Source: Catenibacterium mitsuokai (GTDB taxonomy: Bacteria > Bacillota_I > Bacilli_A > Erysipelotrichales > Coprobacillaceae). From it: DNA of 64,000 nucleotides. The stretch spans positions 1,791,972 through 1,855,971 of the forward strand of contig NZ_CP102271.1 in the NCBI RefSeq assembly GCF_025148785.1, given 5' to 3'. Under the pieces are notes generated by a model, which saw only the letters and a program-made list of their open reading frames with translations, did no database searches and was not told where the DNA came from. The position numbers were made by a program, and so were the translations under genes. Of this stretch, positions 1 through 8,679 are shown one piece after another; positions within the stretch are counted from its first letter, which is position 1, and every line of letters starts with the position of its first letter.

Positions 1-128
1 TCTCCTAGCATTTCGTCTGAAAATACATATGAACTCCCATAAAACATAGGATGAGGCGTATCTTTCTGTGAATCCATTTCCTGATAGACATCATTTCTTA
101 CTTCTCTATAATATTCTAGTTCTTCCAT
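1..128 (-). CDS. Partial hypothetical protein (N-terminal 42 residues)
   Basis: An ATG at 128 opens a frame that runs off the left edge of the window without a stop. The visible product begins MEELEYYREVRNDVYQEM and is acidic. It starts 6 bases after the stop of the gene at 135-479, with a weak AGTAGGT-type ribosome site inside the end of that gene, so it is probably the fourth gene of the small-protein array on this strand. I do not recognise the family. The gene is cut by the window edge. Confidence 0.55.
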   Translation of the reverse strand, partial: MEELEYYREVRNDVYQEMDSQKDTPHPMFYGSSYVFSDEMLG

Positions 129-134
129 AATTAC

Positions 135-479
135 CTACTCATCCCTAAATGCATCTTCATAATCTAGTTTACCTGAATTAAGTACAAAATCCCTGTCTCG
201 CTTCATTTCATCCAGTTCTTCTTGTGTTTCAACATGTACACCTACGATAATCCTATCTACGTTCTCATAAGTGTGATAGAACATATAGTTCACACCATCA
301 TTGAGTGTAGGATATAATTCTGCTTCGATAGTTGCTAAAGCTAAAGATACTCGCAAAGCAAACATCGGGTCACCTTTAAAAGAAGGTCCTAAGTCATCAA
401 GATGGAACATACCTCTTGATTGATCTCCGGTTTCATAATCCGTCCTAAAGTCATGTTTAAAATCAGAATATTCACTCAT
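135..479 (-). CDS. Hypothetical acidic protein, paralogue of 893-1252
   Basis: This 114-residue soluble protein has no signal peptide or membrane segment. Its C-terminal ~65 residues (from SLALATIEAELYPTL to the terminal YEDAFRDE) are almost identical to those of the protein at 893-1252, whereas the N-terminal 45 residues differ more. The DNA of the shared part has many synonymous changes, so the protein sequence appears to be under selection. A GAGG ribosome site precedes the ATG. Tandem diverged paralogues interleaved with another small gene resemble the immunity arrays next to polymorphic toxins, but no toxin is visible here. The function is unknown. Confidence 0.7.
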   Translation of the reverse strand: MSEYSDFKHDFRTDYETGDQSRGMFHLDDLGPSFKGDPMFALRVSLALATIEAELYPTLNDGVNYMFYHTYENVDRIIVGVHVETQEELDEMKRDRDFVLNSGKLDYEDAFRDE

Positions 480-553
480 TTTTTAATCCTCTTATACATA
501 ATATACTCTCAACCATTTCTGTTATATATATATTTTTAAACACCGAAAAGACA

Positions 554-841
554 TCAATTGGTTTTAGTTCTACCATTTTTAAAATCTCTTATCATTTTTA
601 ATATATATTCATTACTACCCATATATGTTTCTTTTCCAAGTACATCTAATGCAGCTGTTGCAACATAACCTATAGGTATATTTAGCAAACGCGTTTCGTT
701 CTCTTTATTGTTTTTTATTTCCTCAACAAAGGCTTCATCAGTTATTTTCGCTTCAATTCCTGTAAGAATCGCCTGCATGACAAGTATAGGTTTACCACTT
801 TTTATCTTATCAATAACTTCTATCACTATATCATTGCGCAT
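554..841 (-). CDS. Hypothetical small protein in immunity-like array
   Basis: This 95-residue soluble, mixed-charge protein has a GGAGG ribosome site 9 bases before its ATG. It contains a stretch GYVATAALDVLGKETYMGSN but no motif I can assign. It lies between the two paralogues at 135-479 and 893-1252 on the same strand with gaps of about 50-75 bases, so the genes are probably co-transcribed. By position it could be another immunity-type protein, which is inference only. Confidence 0.6.
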   Translation of the reverse strand: MRNDIVIEVIDKIKSGKPILVMQAILTGIEAKITDEAFVEEIKNNKENETRLLNIPIGYVATAALDVLGKETYMGSNEYILKMIRDFKNGRTKTN

Positions 842-892
842 GTCTTTTAACCTCCGAATATCGAATAAAAATTAAATTTCAAAAATTTTCTT

Positions 893-1252
893 CTACTCAT
901 CCCTAAACGCATCTTCATAATCTAGTTTTCCAGAATTTAGAACAAAATCTCTGTCACGCTTCATCTCATCTAGTTCCTCTTGCGTTTCAACATGCTCACC
1001 CACTATGATTTCATCAACATTCTCATATGTATGATAGAACATATAGTTTACTCCGTCATTAAGTGTAGGATATAATTCTGCTTCAATTGTTGCCAAGGCA
1101 AGAGATACTTTTAATGCAAGCAAAGGACATTCATCAAAATGAGGTCCTAAATCATTAAGATGGAAGATACCCACAGATTGCTCACTATCGATATATGATG
1201 TTCTAAAATCATGCTTTATATCTTCATACCTATCCATCGCTTTTTCTTTCAC
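893..1252 (-). CDS. Hypothetical acidic protein, paralogue of 135-479
   Basis: This 119-residue protein shares nearly all of its C-terminal half with the 114-residue protein at 135-479. The GTG at 1252 has a good AAAGGTG site 7-8 bases upstream. An ATG at 1237 (MDRYEDIKHDF) aligns exactly with the first Met of the paralogue but has a weaker ribosome site, so the start is uncertain. It is the first gene of the small-protein array. The family and function are not recognised. Confidence 0.7.
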   Translation of the reverse strand: MKEKAMDRYEDIKHDFRTSYIDSEQSVGIFHLNDLGPHFDECPLLALKVSLALATIEAELYPTLNDGVNYMFYHTYENVDEIIVGEHVETQEELDEMKRDRDFVLNSGKLDYEDAFRDE

Positions 1253-1295
1253 TGCTTTTCACCTTTTCTATGACTTTCTGTTTACTTATAAGTTC

Positions 1296-1301
1296 ATTAT
1301 A
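1296..1301 (-). promoter_or_regulatory. Candidate -10 box for the small-protein array
   Basis: TATAAT on the minus strand lies about 45 bases before the first gene of the array. No convincing -35 hexamer stands 16-18 bases upstream, so the call rests on the -10 alone. Confidence 0.3.
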
Positions 1302-1336
1302 CACTAGATCACAGCCAAAACACTTATATTTTTTAG

Positions 1337-1364
1337 CATGAAAAAAGTGCCATCTCTGGCACTT
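1337..1364 (-). terminator. Rho-independent terminator of infC-rpmI-rplT
   Basis: Minus-strand hairpin AAGTGCCA-GAGA-TGGCACTT is followed by a run of Ts directly after the rplT stop. It separates the ribosomal operon from the small-protein array. Confidence 0.9.
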
Positions 1365-1368
1365 TAGA

Positions 1369-1728
1369 TTACTTTGCTAACTGTTCTTTAGCTAAATCAG
1401 TTAAAGCCTTGAAACCTTCAGGATCAGCAATTGCGATTTCTGAAAGCATCTTTCTGTTAACGTTAACTTCTGCAAGTTTTAAACCGTGCATGAAAGTTGA
1501 ATATGACATATCGTTCATTCTGCAAGCAGCGTTGATACGTGCAATCCAAAGCTTTCTCATTTCTCTCTTTAACTGTCTTCTATCTCTGTAAGCATACTTT
1601 AAAGAATGCATTACCTGTTCATGAGCTGTTTTATATAAAGCATGTTTGCTACCGAAGTAACCTTTAGCTAGCTTTAATGTCTTTTTTCTTCTGCGTCTAG
1701 TTGTAAATCCGCCTTTTACTCTTGCCAT
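1369..1728 (-). CDS. rplT: 50S ribosomal protein L20
   Basis: Ribosomal protein L20 is an early-assembly protein that binds 23S rRNA and, in low-GC Gram-positives, represses its own operon through the infC leader. The 119-residue length is standard. The basic start [16 protein letters not shown] and the segment [21 protein letters not shown] are typical of L20. An AGGAGG site precedes the ATG. It is the last gene of infC-rpmI-rplT, 27 bases after rpmI and followed by a strong terminator. Confidence 0.98.
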   Translation of the reverse strand: MARVKGGFTTRRRRKKTLKLAKGYFGSKHALYKTAHEQVMHSLKYAYRDRRQLKREMRKLWIARINAACRMNDMSYSTFMHGLKLAEVNVNRKMLSEIAIADPEGFKALTDLAKEQLAK

Positions 1729-1755
1729 GTGTATATCCTCCTTAAAATTAACCTA

Positions 1756-1944
1756 TTAGATACGAGACTTGATTCTCTTGTAATCTGATGGGTGTACTAA
1801 TGTTGACTTAGCGAGATGCTTTTTCTGTTTATGTGTCTTATTATGTGATAAGTGAGATACGTATGCATGGCCTCTCTTTAATTTACCACTTGCTGTTTTC
1901 TTTAAGCGCTTCTTAAGACCGCTATGTGTTTTCATTTTTGGCAT
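1756..1944 (-). CDS. rpmI: 50S ribosomal protein L35
   Basis: This 62-residue highly basic protein starts [25 protein letters not shown], the L35 signature, and is slightly shorter than the usual 64-66 residues. It is a component of the large ribosomal subunit. It sits between infC and rplT in the conserved order, with an AGGAGG site before the ATG. Confidence 0.97.
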   Translation of the reverse strand: MPKMKTHSGLKKRLKKTASGKLKRGHAYVSHLSHNKTHKQKKHLAKSTLVHPSDYKRIKSRI

Positions 1945-1962
1945 GATAAGTTTCCTCCTATT

Positions 1963-2505
1963 TTACTTTGCTTTTTTAGGTGCGAGCATTGCTGTCAATG
2001 TTCTTCCTTCTAGTTTAGCTGGCTTTTCAACGACGCAATATTCAGAACATTCCGCAATAAAATCATCCATAATCTTCTGTCCAAGATCAACATGAGCCAT
2101 CTGTCTTCCTCTGAAACGAATTGCTACCTTGACTTTATCGCCATCCTGTAACCATTTCAAAGTACGTTTAAGCTTCACGTTCTTATCGTGTACATCGATT
2201 GTTGGAGATAACTGCGTCTCCTTGATCGCAACAACTTTTGAATTTTTCTTCATTTCTTTTTGTTTCTTCTGCTGCTCGAAACGATACTTTCCGTAATCCA
2301 TGATACGGCATACCGCTGGTTTTGCCTTAGGAGCAACACAAACTAGATCAAGTCCTGCATCATAAGCACGATTCATTGCGTCTCTCTTGCTCATAACGCC
2401 TAACTGTTCTCCATTCTGATCAATAACCAGTACTTCCTTAAAACGAATATTTTCGTTGATTGGATCTTCCTTCTTCACTGGTTTTGTTCTATCATAACGT
2501 CTAAT
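1963..2505 (-). CDS. infC: Translation initiation factor IF-3
   Basis: IF-3 binds the 30S subunit and checks the start codon and initiator tRNA. The N-terminal domain (PINENIRFKEVLVIDQNGEQ), the KPAVCRIMDYGKYRFEQQKK linker and the C-terminal RFRGRQMAHVDLG segment are all present. The frame also extends to a GTG at 2514, but that GTG touches the GGAGG site with no spacer. An ATT at 2505 lies 8 bases downstream of GGAGG, giving a product that begins (M)RRYDRTKPVKKEDPINENI. AUU initiation is the known autoregulatory start of infC, so I place the start there. It leads infC-rpmI-rplT behind an L20-type leader. Confidence 0.93.
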   Translation of the reverse strand: MRRYDRTKPVKKEDPINENIRFKEVLVIDQNGEQLGVMSKRDAMNRAYDAGLDLVCVAPKAKPAVCRIMDYGKYRFEQQKKQKEMKKNSKVVAIKETQLSPTIDVHDKNVKLKRTLKWLQDGDKVKVAIRFRGRQMAHVDLGQKIMDDFIAECSEYCVVEKPAKLEGRTLTAMLAPKKAK

Positions 2506-2536
2506 AAAAGCCACCTCCGCTTACTTCATATTAAAT

Positions 2537-2655
2537 AAAAAGTGAGCGTACTAGCGCCCACTTATCGTTAGAGTTTAATCTAGTGACATTGGCCCATCGA
2601 CTGTATCAATCGGGCGAGAAGTAGGCACTTCTTCTTTCCACTTTTTACTTGTTCA
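2537..2655 (-). promoter_or_regulatory. L20-type leader with attenuator before infC
   Basis: The transcribed leader between the promoter and infC contains a perfect 9-bp hairpin, AAGTGGGCG with CGCTCACTT (stem arms 2555-2563 and 2540-2548), followed by Ts, close to the infC ribosome site. Upstream is a G/C-rich folded stretch. Low-GC Gram-positives carry the L20 leader here, where excess L20 favours the terminator; that assignment is by position and structure. Confidence 0.75.
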
Positions 2656-2683
2656 TCTTACCTAATATACAGGTGCTTGTCAA
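2655..2683 (-). promoter_or_regulatory. Promoter of infC-rpmI-rplT
   Basis: Minus-strand TTGACA (2678-2683) and TAAGAT (2655-2660) are separated by exactly 17 bases and point into the L20-type leader. Confidence 0.85.
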
Positions 2684-2702
2684 TAACTTTTTTTAATTTA
2701 TT

Positions 2703-3161
2703 TTAAATTTCTGTAATAACACCATTCACCGCATGAATCTTTATGCCTCTATACTTTATAGTAGCCTTGACTGTGAGATTTTCTATATCCATCGGGCGTT
2801 CCATCTGTACAATCTTATAATCAATCATGACTCGTGTATTCTTTTCAAGCAACACCTTACTATTATAATAATCCTCAGTTAAAGTCTTATCTTTAGAAAG
2901 TGTCTCATTCACTTCACCAAGCTGACTAAAATCACCTACAGTAAAGCTTGCCTGAGACATATTAACAGCCTTAGGAAAGAATACCTGTGTGGCTACTAAA
3001 TATGTTTCTTTTCCGTCCATAAGGCCATAAGGATGTACACTCACACTTAAGACAACTTCCTTCTGTAGTCTGATTTTGTCTCTTATTTTCAACCCACAAA
3101 AGACCGCAACAACACATACCGCAAGTACAACAATTTGACTGATCAGTTTACTATGTTTCAC
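2703..3161 (-). CDS. Membrane-anchored hypothetical protein
   Basis: This 152-residue protein has one hydrophobic N-terminal segment (about residues 6-24, SQIVVLAVCVVAVFCGL) preceded by a Lys. The rest, rich in beta-prone sequence, is predicted to lie outside the cell. A Cys at residue 22 is not in a clear lipobox. The start is GTG with AAGGAG 8 bases upstream. It follows the RluA-type gene by 13 bases and is likely in the same operon. No family is recognised and no clear terminator follows. Confidence 0.7.
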   Translation of the reverse strand: MKHSKLISQIVVLAVCVVAVFCGLKIRDKIRLQKEVVLSVSVHPYGLMDGKETYLVATQVFFPKAVNMSQASFTVGDFSQLGEVNETLSKDKTLTEDYYNSKVLLEKNTRVMIDYKIVQMERPMDIENLTVKATIKYRGIKIHAVNGVITEI

Positions 3162-3174
3162 TGTTTATTCTCCT

Positions 3175-4005
3175 TTATCTTTTAGAAGGTTTAAACATCT
3201 GCTTAAAAGAAGAAGGAAGCGGTGCTTTAAAGGTCATTGTTTTATGTGTAAAAGGATGTGTGAATGCAAATTCATGTGCATGTAAACCTAATCTCTTTAA
3301 AGGATTTGTACATGCACCATATTTCCTATCACCAATAATAGGATGATTCAAAGAAGCCATATGAACACGAATCTGATTCTTACGCCCTGTATCTAAAAAT
3401 ACTTCCATCATTGTATAATCCTTAGATACTTCTAATGGCTTGTAGTGCGTAATAGCCAATTGTCCCTCTTTCGCAATACGCATCTTTAACTGTTTATCTT
3501 CTACAAGATGATTCTTTATTGTGCCTGACTTACGACATTGTCCTTCTAATATTGCGACATAGCCTCTTGTTTTAACATACTTATTCCAGTTATGAGTTAA
3601 TTCCTGATAAAGCTTCTTATTCTTCACAAACATAAGTACACCAGAAGTATCCTGGTCTAAGCGATGTACAAGATAACACTGCTGTCTCTTCTTACGACAA
3701 TATTCCATCACCATATAAAAAGCTGTCTGATATTTATTATTACGTGTCTCTTCACTCACAAGCCCCGAAGGCTTATTAATGACTATCATGTCATCATCTT
3801 CATAAAGAAGTTCAAAAGGAAGATTCGTCTTCTTACCAACTTCTACTTCATCTCCTGGATGTAATTCAAAGGCATGATAAGTCTGTACTTCACCATTCAC
3901 CTGTACTGATTTATATTTCAATAAATTCTTACAATCATTTCTCTTCTTACGAGTATGCTCTACAAGAGAATCTAATAGTAATTCATCTTTTGTAACCTTA
4001 TACAT
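3175..4005 (-). CDS. RluA-family pseudouridine synthase
   Basis: RluA-type enzymes isomerise uridine to pseudouridine in rRNA or tRNA. The 276 residues contain an S4-like N-terminal region (HTRKKRNDCKNLLKYKSVQVNG), the catalytic motif HRLDQDTSGVLMFVKN with its Asp, and C-terminal RKNQIRVHMASLNHPIIGDRKY. The ATG at 4005 lies inside the last codons of the glycerate kinase gene (8-base overlap), with GGAGG inside that gene, so the two are translationally coupled. The target position in RNA cannot be read from the sequence. Confidence 0.9.
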   Translation of the reverse strand: MYKVTKDELLLDSLVEHTRKKRNDCKNLLKYKSVQVNGEVQTYHAFELHPGDEVEVGKKTNLPFELLYEDDDMIVINKPSGLVSEETRNNKYQTAFYMVMEYCRKKRQQCYLVHRLDQDTSGVLMFVKNKKLYQELTHNWNKYVKTRGYVAILEGQCRKSGTIKNHLVEDKQLKMRIAKEGQLAITHYKPLEVSKDYTMMEVFLDTGRKNQIRVHMASLNHPIIGDRKYGACTNPLKRLGLHAHEFAFTHPFTHKTMTFKAPLPSSFKQMFKPSKR

Positions 4006-5089
4006 TCTTTTCCTCCAAATAACGTCTCACTTCTTCTTCTAAATACTGTGGACCTTTTTCCAATAATACAGAAAGAGGTTCATCTGTATGATTAATACAG
4101 CGTACATCCTCAAATCCAGCTTCAAGTAATGTCTCTTTATCTTCACACTTTCCACAAAATGCAACAACAGGCTTATTGTATTTCTGTGCTAAGCGCAAGA
4201 CACCTATTGGTGTCTTGCCATATAAAGTCTGATGATCCATTTTTCCTTCACCTGTAAAAATAATATCCGCTTTCTGGATTGCTTCTTCTAGATGAACTGT
4301 ACGACTGACTGCATCAAATCCAGTCACTAATTTACCATTTAGTCCTGTAACAATCGCATAGCCCATACCTCCTGCTGCTCCTGCACCAGGTACACATGAA
4401 TCATCCTTATCAACTAATTCACTCATTATTTTCGCATAATGCTTCATTGCCTGATCTGTCTTTTCTAAATCTTTTACCTTTTTTTGAGGGCCAAAGACAT
4501 AAGTGGCTCCTTCATTCCCACATAATGGATTGGTGACATCACATGCCCCTTCTACTTCTATATTTGATAAATCAAGACGTGTTTTCTTAATATGATCAAG
4601 TGTTTCGAGTCCTCTCGCATTCATTGGAATACGCTGATCAAACTGATCAAAGAAACCATAACCCATACCACTTAATAGACCTATACCTCCATCATTACAA
4701 GCTGATCCACCTAAAGTCAAAAGGAAACGTTTGACACCATGATCATAAGCATATTTCATCATTTCTCCTACACCATAAGATGTTGCTTCTGTTCCGTTCT
4801 TTTCTTCTTCAGTCAGGTAATCAAGTCCACATGCCTGTGCACTTTCTATAATAGCAAGATCATCCATAATAGCGAGTTTTGCATGAACTGTCTTAAATAG
4901 CGGTCCCGCTACCTCTATTTCATGAATATCACCATGCAGATAACGATTCATGACTTCCATTGTCCCTTCACCACCATCAGCTAAAGGACAAATATGTACA
5001 TTATTATAAGCTCTCTGTACTGCTTCTCCTGCAGCATATGCAGTCATGCTTTCTTTAAAAGAATCAAATGCAGCAAGTATTTTCATCAT
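3998..5089 (-). CDS. glxK: Glycerate kinase (GlxK/GarK family)
   Basis: The enzyme phosphorylates glycerate with ATP and feeds phosphoglycerate into glycolysis. Family signatures include MKILAAFDSFKESMTAYAA at the start, the ADGGEGTM motif, the long Gly-rich VPGAGAAGGMGYAIV and the C-terminal TGEGKMDHQTLYGKTPIGV. A longer frame reaches 5134, but the ATG at 5089 has AGGGAGTG 5-6 bases upstream and gives the normal N-terminus, about 363 residues. It sits upstream of and overlaps the pseudouridine synthase gene. Confidence 0.93.
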   Translation of the reverse strand: MMKILAAFDSFKESMTAYAAGEAVQRAYNNVHICPLADGGEGTMEVMNRYLHGDIHEIEVAGPLFKTVHAKLAIMDDLAIIESAQACGLDYLTEEEKNGTEATSYGVGEMMKYAYDHGVKRFLLTLGGSACNDGGIGLLSGMGYGFFDQFDQRIPMNARGLETLDHIKKTRLDLSNIEVEGACDVTNPLCGNEGATYVFGPQKKVKDLEKTDQAMKHYAKIMSELVDKDDSCVPGAGAAGGMGYAIVTGLNGKLVTGFDAVSRTVHLEEAIQKADIIFTGEGKMDHQTLYGKTPIGVLRLAQKYNKPVVAFCGKCEDKETLLEAGFEDVRCINHTDEPLSVLLEKGPQYLEEEVRRYLEEKNV

Positions 5090-5112
5090 TATCACTCCCT
5101 GTATGTATTCTA

Positions 5113-5146
5113 ACACAAAAAAGTTCATGGTCACCCATGAACTTTT
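5113..5146 (-). terminator. Terminator after PAP2-like gene
   Basis: A 12-bp hairpin, AAAAGTTCATGG with CCATGAACTTTT and a 4-base loop, is followed by Ts on the minus strand and overlaps the last bases of the PAP2-like gene. It separates prfC/PAP2 from glxK. Confidence 0.85.
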
Positions 5147-5771
5147 AAGATTTTCTTTTTAATAAATAAGTATTTTTCTTATAAACAATAACATAAAGAA
5201 TGATTGATAGCACAACCGCAGAAAGTGCATCAATAATTCCATGTTGCTTGATTAAGAAAGTAGAGATAATAATCCCTATTGTAAGAATTGTAGTTCCCTT
5301 CTTCATAATACGAGTTGCATGCTTTGATTTACTAAATGCCATACACATACCAATAGAATTAAAGATATGAATACTAGGCAACACATTGGTTGGTGTATCA
5401 ATCTTATAAAGCAAATCAACAAGTATTAACGCAATATTACTATGACCTAATTGTTTTGGTCTAATATCTAAACCATTAGGATAAATGACTGATACCACTA
5501 CAAAGAGTGTCATACCAGTAAATAGGAATGTGATCATCTGCAAGTATTCTTCCTTATCTTTAAAGAAGAAATACCAGAAAGAGAAGAAGATATACCCAAA
5601 CCAGCTGATATAGAAGAAAACAAACCACTCATTAAATGGAATCATATGATCTATTGGTGTAGAAATCATATGATATTGCGTCACTGGCATAAAATGTTCA
5701 ATAAAGAAGAAACATACCAGATAAACTACAAAGTACAAAAGCGTCCACCAATAACGCCAATTCTTTTTCAT
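5145..5771 (-). CDS. PAP2-like membrane phosphatase family protein
   Basis: This 208-residue protein has about six hydrophobic segments. It carries remnants of the PAP2 signature: YPNGLDIRPK (motif 1 region), LPSIHIFNSIG (PSxH motif 2) and KQHGIIDALSAVVLS (motif 3, with the catalytic-type His and Asp). PAP2 members remove phosphate from lipid phosphates at the membrane. The substrate cannot be told. Its ATG overlaps the prfC stop (TAATG), so translation is coupled, although a functional link to release factor 3 is not obvious. Confidence 0.75.
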   Translation of the reverse strand: MKKNWRYWWTLLYFVVYLVCFFFIEHFMPVTQYHMISTPIDHMIPFNEWFVFFYISWFGYIFFSFWYFFFKDKEEYLQMITFLFTGMTLFVVVSVIYPNGLDIRPKQLGHSNIALILVDLLYKIDTPTNVLPSIHIFNSIGMCMAFSKSKHATRIMKKGTTILTIGIIISTFLIKQHGIIDALSAVVLSIILYVIVYKKNTYLLKRKS

Positions 5772-7360
5772 TAGTTTTTAGAGAATTCTGATAAGATTAA
5801 TTCCTTGTTCTTATCAGTCGCCCAATTGATTCCCCACTGATTAGAGAAGAGTAATAAATACTTTCCTCTTAAATCCTGAACTCTCTTTGTATCCGAAGAT
5901 AGATTCAAGCTATATAGATCAATTTCTTCATTATCAATCCATCTGATGAACTGATATCCAAGAGGTTCTCTCTTGATATTTACGTTATATTCATTCTTTA
6001 AACGATATTCAAGTACTTCAAACTGAAGGACACCTACTACACCTACGATGATTTCTTCCATTGAACCACCAATTTCAGTGAAGATCTGGATAGCCCCTTC
6101 CTGGGCAATCTGTTCTACACCCTTAACGAACTGTTTACGCTTCATTGTATCTGTATTACGGATACGTGCGAAATGTTCAGGAGCGAATGTAGGGATACCT
6201 TCAAACTTGAATTTGTGCTTAGGTGTACAGATTGTATCACCAATAGAGAAAATACCTGGATCAAAGACACCGATGATATCTCCAGAATAAGCTTCCTGGA
6301 TTTCTTCACGGTCATCAGCCATTAACTGTTTAGACTGACTTAATTTAATCTTCTTATTTCCCTGCATATGGAATACTTCCATACCCTTAGTGTATTTACC
6401 AGAAGTAATACGCATGAATGCCATTCTATCTCTATGTGCTTTATTCATGTTTGCCTGAATCTTGAATACAAATGCACTGAAGTCTTCATTGAACGGATCA
6501 ATTGGCCCATCATCACTCTGTTTTGGCTGAGGAGGCATAGAGTAATCTAAGAAATGATGTAAGAATGGCTCTACACCGAAGTTAGTTAAGGCACTACCAA
6601 AACATACTGGTGATAATTCTCCACGATGTACTCTTTCTAGATCAAATTCTGCACCTGCACCATCGAGTAATTCGACATCATCCTGAAGAGTCGCATAATA
6701 ATCTTCACCAATTTCTTTAATTAATTCAGGATCATCATAATCAGTAATGATTTCCTGTACTTCCTTCTTACCACCCTGTACTGGTACGAAACGAATCACT
6801 TTTTTAGATTCTCTTTCATAAACACCTTTGAACTGTTTACCACATCCAATAGGCCAGTTAACAGGACATGTATCCATACCTAATTCCTGTTCAATTTCTT
6901 CCATTAATTCATAAGGGTCTTTGGCTTCTCTATCCATCTTGTTGATGAAAGTAAAGATAGGAATATGTCTCATTGCACAAACCTTGAATAACTTACGTGT
7001 CTGTGCTTCGACACCCTTAGATGCATCAATAACCATGACTGCTGAATCAGCTGCCATTAAAGTACGATATGTATCTTCTGAGAAGTCCTGATGGCCTGGA
7101 GTATCTAGAATATTGATACAGAACCCATCATAGTTGAACTGTAATACTGAAGATGTAACAGAGATCCCTCTCTGTTTTTCAATTTCCATCCAGTCACTGA
7201 CTGCATGACGCATATTCTGCTTACCCTTAACCATACCGGCTTCCTGAATAGCTCCACCATATAATAAGAACTTTTCTGTTAATGTTGTTTTACCAGCATC
7301 CGGGTGAGAAATAATCGCAAACGTACGACGTTTACTTACTTTATCTACAAATTCTGACAT
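5771..7360 (-). CDS. prfC: Peptide chain release factor 3
   Basis: RF-3 is a translational GTPase that recycles class I release factors. The 529 residues show the G1 motif SHPDAGKTTLTEK, G3 DTPGHQDFSEDTYRTL and G4 NKMDREAKDP, followed by the RF3-specific domains (PPQPKQSD, PLGYQFIRWIDNE). The length matches the family. An AAGGAGG site lies before the ATG. It is followed with a one-base overlap by the PAP2-like gene and preceded by the M29 aminopeptidase gene at 10 bases. Confidence 0.97.
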   Translation of the reverse strand: MSEFVDKVSKRRTFAIISHPDAGKTTLTEKFLLYGGAIQEAGMVKGKQNMRHAVSDWMEIEKQRGISVTSSVLQFNYDGFCINILDTPGHQDFSEDTYRTLMAADSAVMVIDASKGVEAQTRKLFKVCAMRHIPIFTFINKMDREAKDPYELMEEIEQELGMDTCPVNWPIGCGKQFKGVYERESKKVIRFVPVQGGKKEVQEIITDYDDPELIKEIGEDYYATLQDDVELLDGAGAEFDLERVHRGELSPVCFGSALTNFGVEPFLHHFLDYSMPPQPKQSDDGPIDPFNEDFSAFVFKIQANMNKAHRDRMAFMRITSGKYTKGMEVFHMQGNKKIKLSQSKQLMADDREEIQEAYSGDIIGVFDPGIFSIGDTICTPKHKFKFEGIPTFAPEHFARIRNTDTMKRKQFVKGVEQIAQEGAIQIFTEIGGSMEEIIVGVVGVLQFEVLEYRLKNEYNVNIKREPLGYQFIRWIDNEEIDLYSLNLSSDTKRVQDLRGKYLLLFSNQWGINWATDKNKELILSEFSKN

Positions 7361-7369
7361 ATAGCCTCC

Positions 7370-8587
7370 TTAAATTACGAATTGACCATTCTTGAAGATC
7401 TGCACTGTTTTTCCATCTTGAGTCACAGCTTCAATATCAAGGTCTTTTGTCCCAATCATAAAATCAACATGTGTGAATGAATCATTGACACCATGTTTAT
7501 ATAATTCTTCTTTAGTCATCTCATAACCGCCCTTAATACATTCATTAAACCCTTTACCAAGAGCAAGATGACATGCTGCATTCTCATCAAATAATGTGTT
7601 ATAGAATAATAGCCCCATTTCTGATATAGGAGAATCAACAGGCACGAGTGCCACTTCCCCTAAATAATGAGCCCCATCATCAGTATCAATGATGCTTGCA
7701 AGCACATCTTTACCTGTCTTAGCATCAAAGTCTACAACACGACCTTCCTTAAATCGAATATAAAAATCATTGACGAGTGAACCACCATGGTTAAGTGGCA
7801 ATGAAGAATAAACAATACCTTCTGTCTTTCGATAGTCTGGAGAAGTAAAGATTTCTTCTGTAGGCATATTAGGGAAAGAATAAACTCCATCAGTTGTAAA
7901 ACTTCCTCCACCTGCAAATAAATAATCTTTATTCATGTATACTTTTAAATCAGTTCCTAGACTATTTGTATAGTGTAAATAGTCAATAGTCATCTTATTA
8001 AGTGTCTTAACACGTTCTTCAAAAGACGCACGATGCATTTCCCAGGCATTCAAAGGATCTTTTGTATCTACATAACATACATGATAAATAGCCTTCCATA
8101 AGGCTTCTGTTGCCTCCTGATTATTCATATCAGGAAATACCTTATTTGCCCACTTAAGAGAAGGTGCTCCAACAATGCACCAGCGATCAATACCTAGATC
8201 TAAATGATCATAGAAGGTCTTAGCCTGTTCATGCATTGCTTTACTGTAAGTAGCCATCTTTAAAGGGTCAATACCTTTAAAACCATCAGGATTTTCTGAT
8301 GTAATAGTAACTACAACCGCATGTTCTAACGCATACTTATTACGTAGTTCAACTAAATAATCAGGAACCTTCTTGAAATAATCTACATCATTATGTTCAT
8401 ATCTAAGTCTTGTAATATCCTCATCTACGTAATGAGCGATTACATCCTGAGCCCCTGCTTTATACGCTTCTTTGGCGATTGCTTTCACTAAAGAGGCACA
8501 TTCAACATCCGCAGTAACTACAAGTTTCTGGCCTTTTTGAAGATTAACGCCCTTTTTCACTATCAATTCAGCATATTTATTCATCAT
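7370..8587 (-). CDS. Aminopeptidase, M29 family
   Basis: M29 metallopeptidases release N-terminal amino acids from peptides in the cytoplasm. Family landmarks are MMNKYAELIVKKGVNLQKGQ, YSFPNMPTEEIFTSPDY, HLALGKGFNECIKGG and NDSFTHVDFMIGTKDLDIE, which carry the metal-binding Glu, His and Asp residues. The frame extends to 8608, but ATGATG at 8587/8584 has GGGGTG 9 bases upstream and gives the usual N-terminus (about 405 residues). It lies upstream of prfC on the same strand. Confidence 0.93.
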   Translation of the reverse strand: MMNKYAELIVKKGVNLQKGQKLVVTADVECASLVKAIAKEAYKAGAQDVIAHYVDEDITRLRYEHNDVDYFKKVPDYLVELRNKYALEHAVVVTITSENPDGFKGIDPLKMATYSKAMHEQAKTFYDHLDLGIDRWCIVGAPSLKWANKVFPDMNNQEATEALWKAIYHVCYVDTKDPLNAWEMHRASFEERVKTLNKMTIDYLHYTNSLGTDLKVYMNKDYLFAGGGSFTTDGVYSFPNMPTEEIFTSPDYRKTEGIVYSSLPLNHGGSLVNDFYIRFKEGRVVDFDAKTGKDVLASIIDTDDGAHYLGEVALVPVDSPISEMGLLFYNTLFDENAACHLALGKGFNECIKGGYEMTKEELYKHGVNDSFTHVDFMIGTKDLDIEAVTQDGKTVQIFKNGQFVI

Positions 8588-8679
8588 ATCAATACACCCC
8601 ATCTCCATTATTCTAAGAATTTTCTATTCTTTGTCAACAGAAAAAGCATAACATATTACGTGTTGAATTTCCATTTTTC

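Noticed and set aside
2512-2514. GTG at 2514 as infC start
   Set aside because: It follows the GGAGG without spacing; the ATT at 2505 has normal spacing and fits the family.
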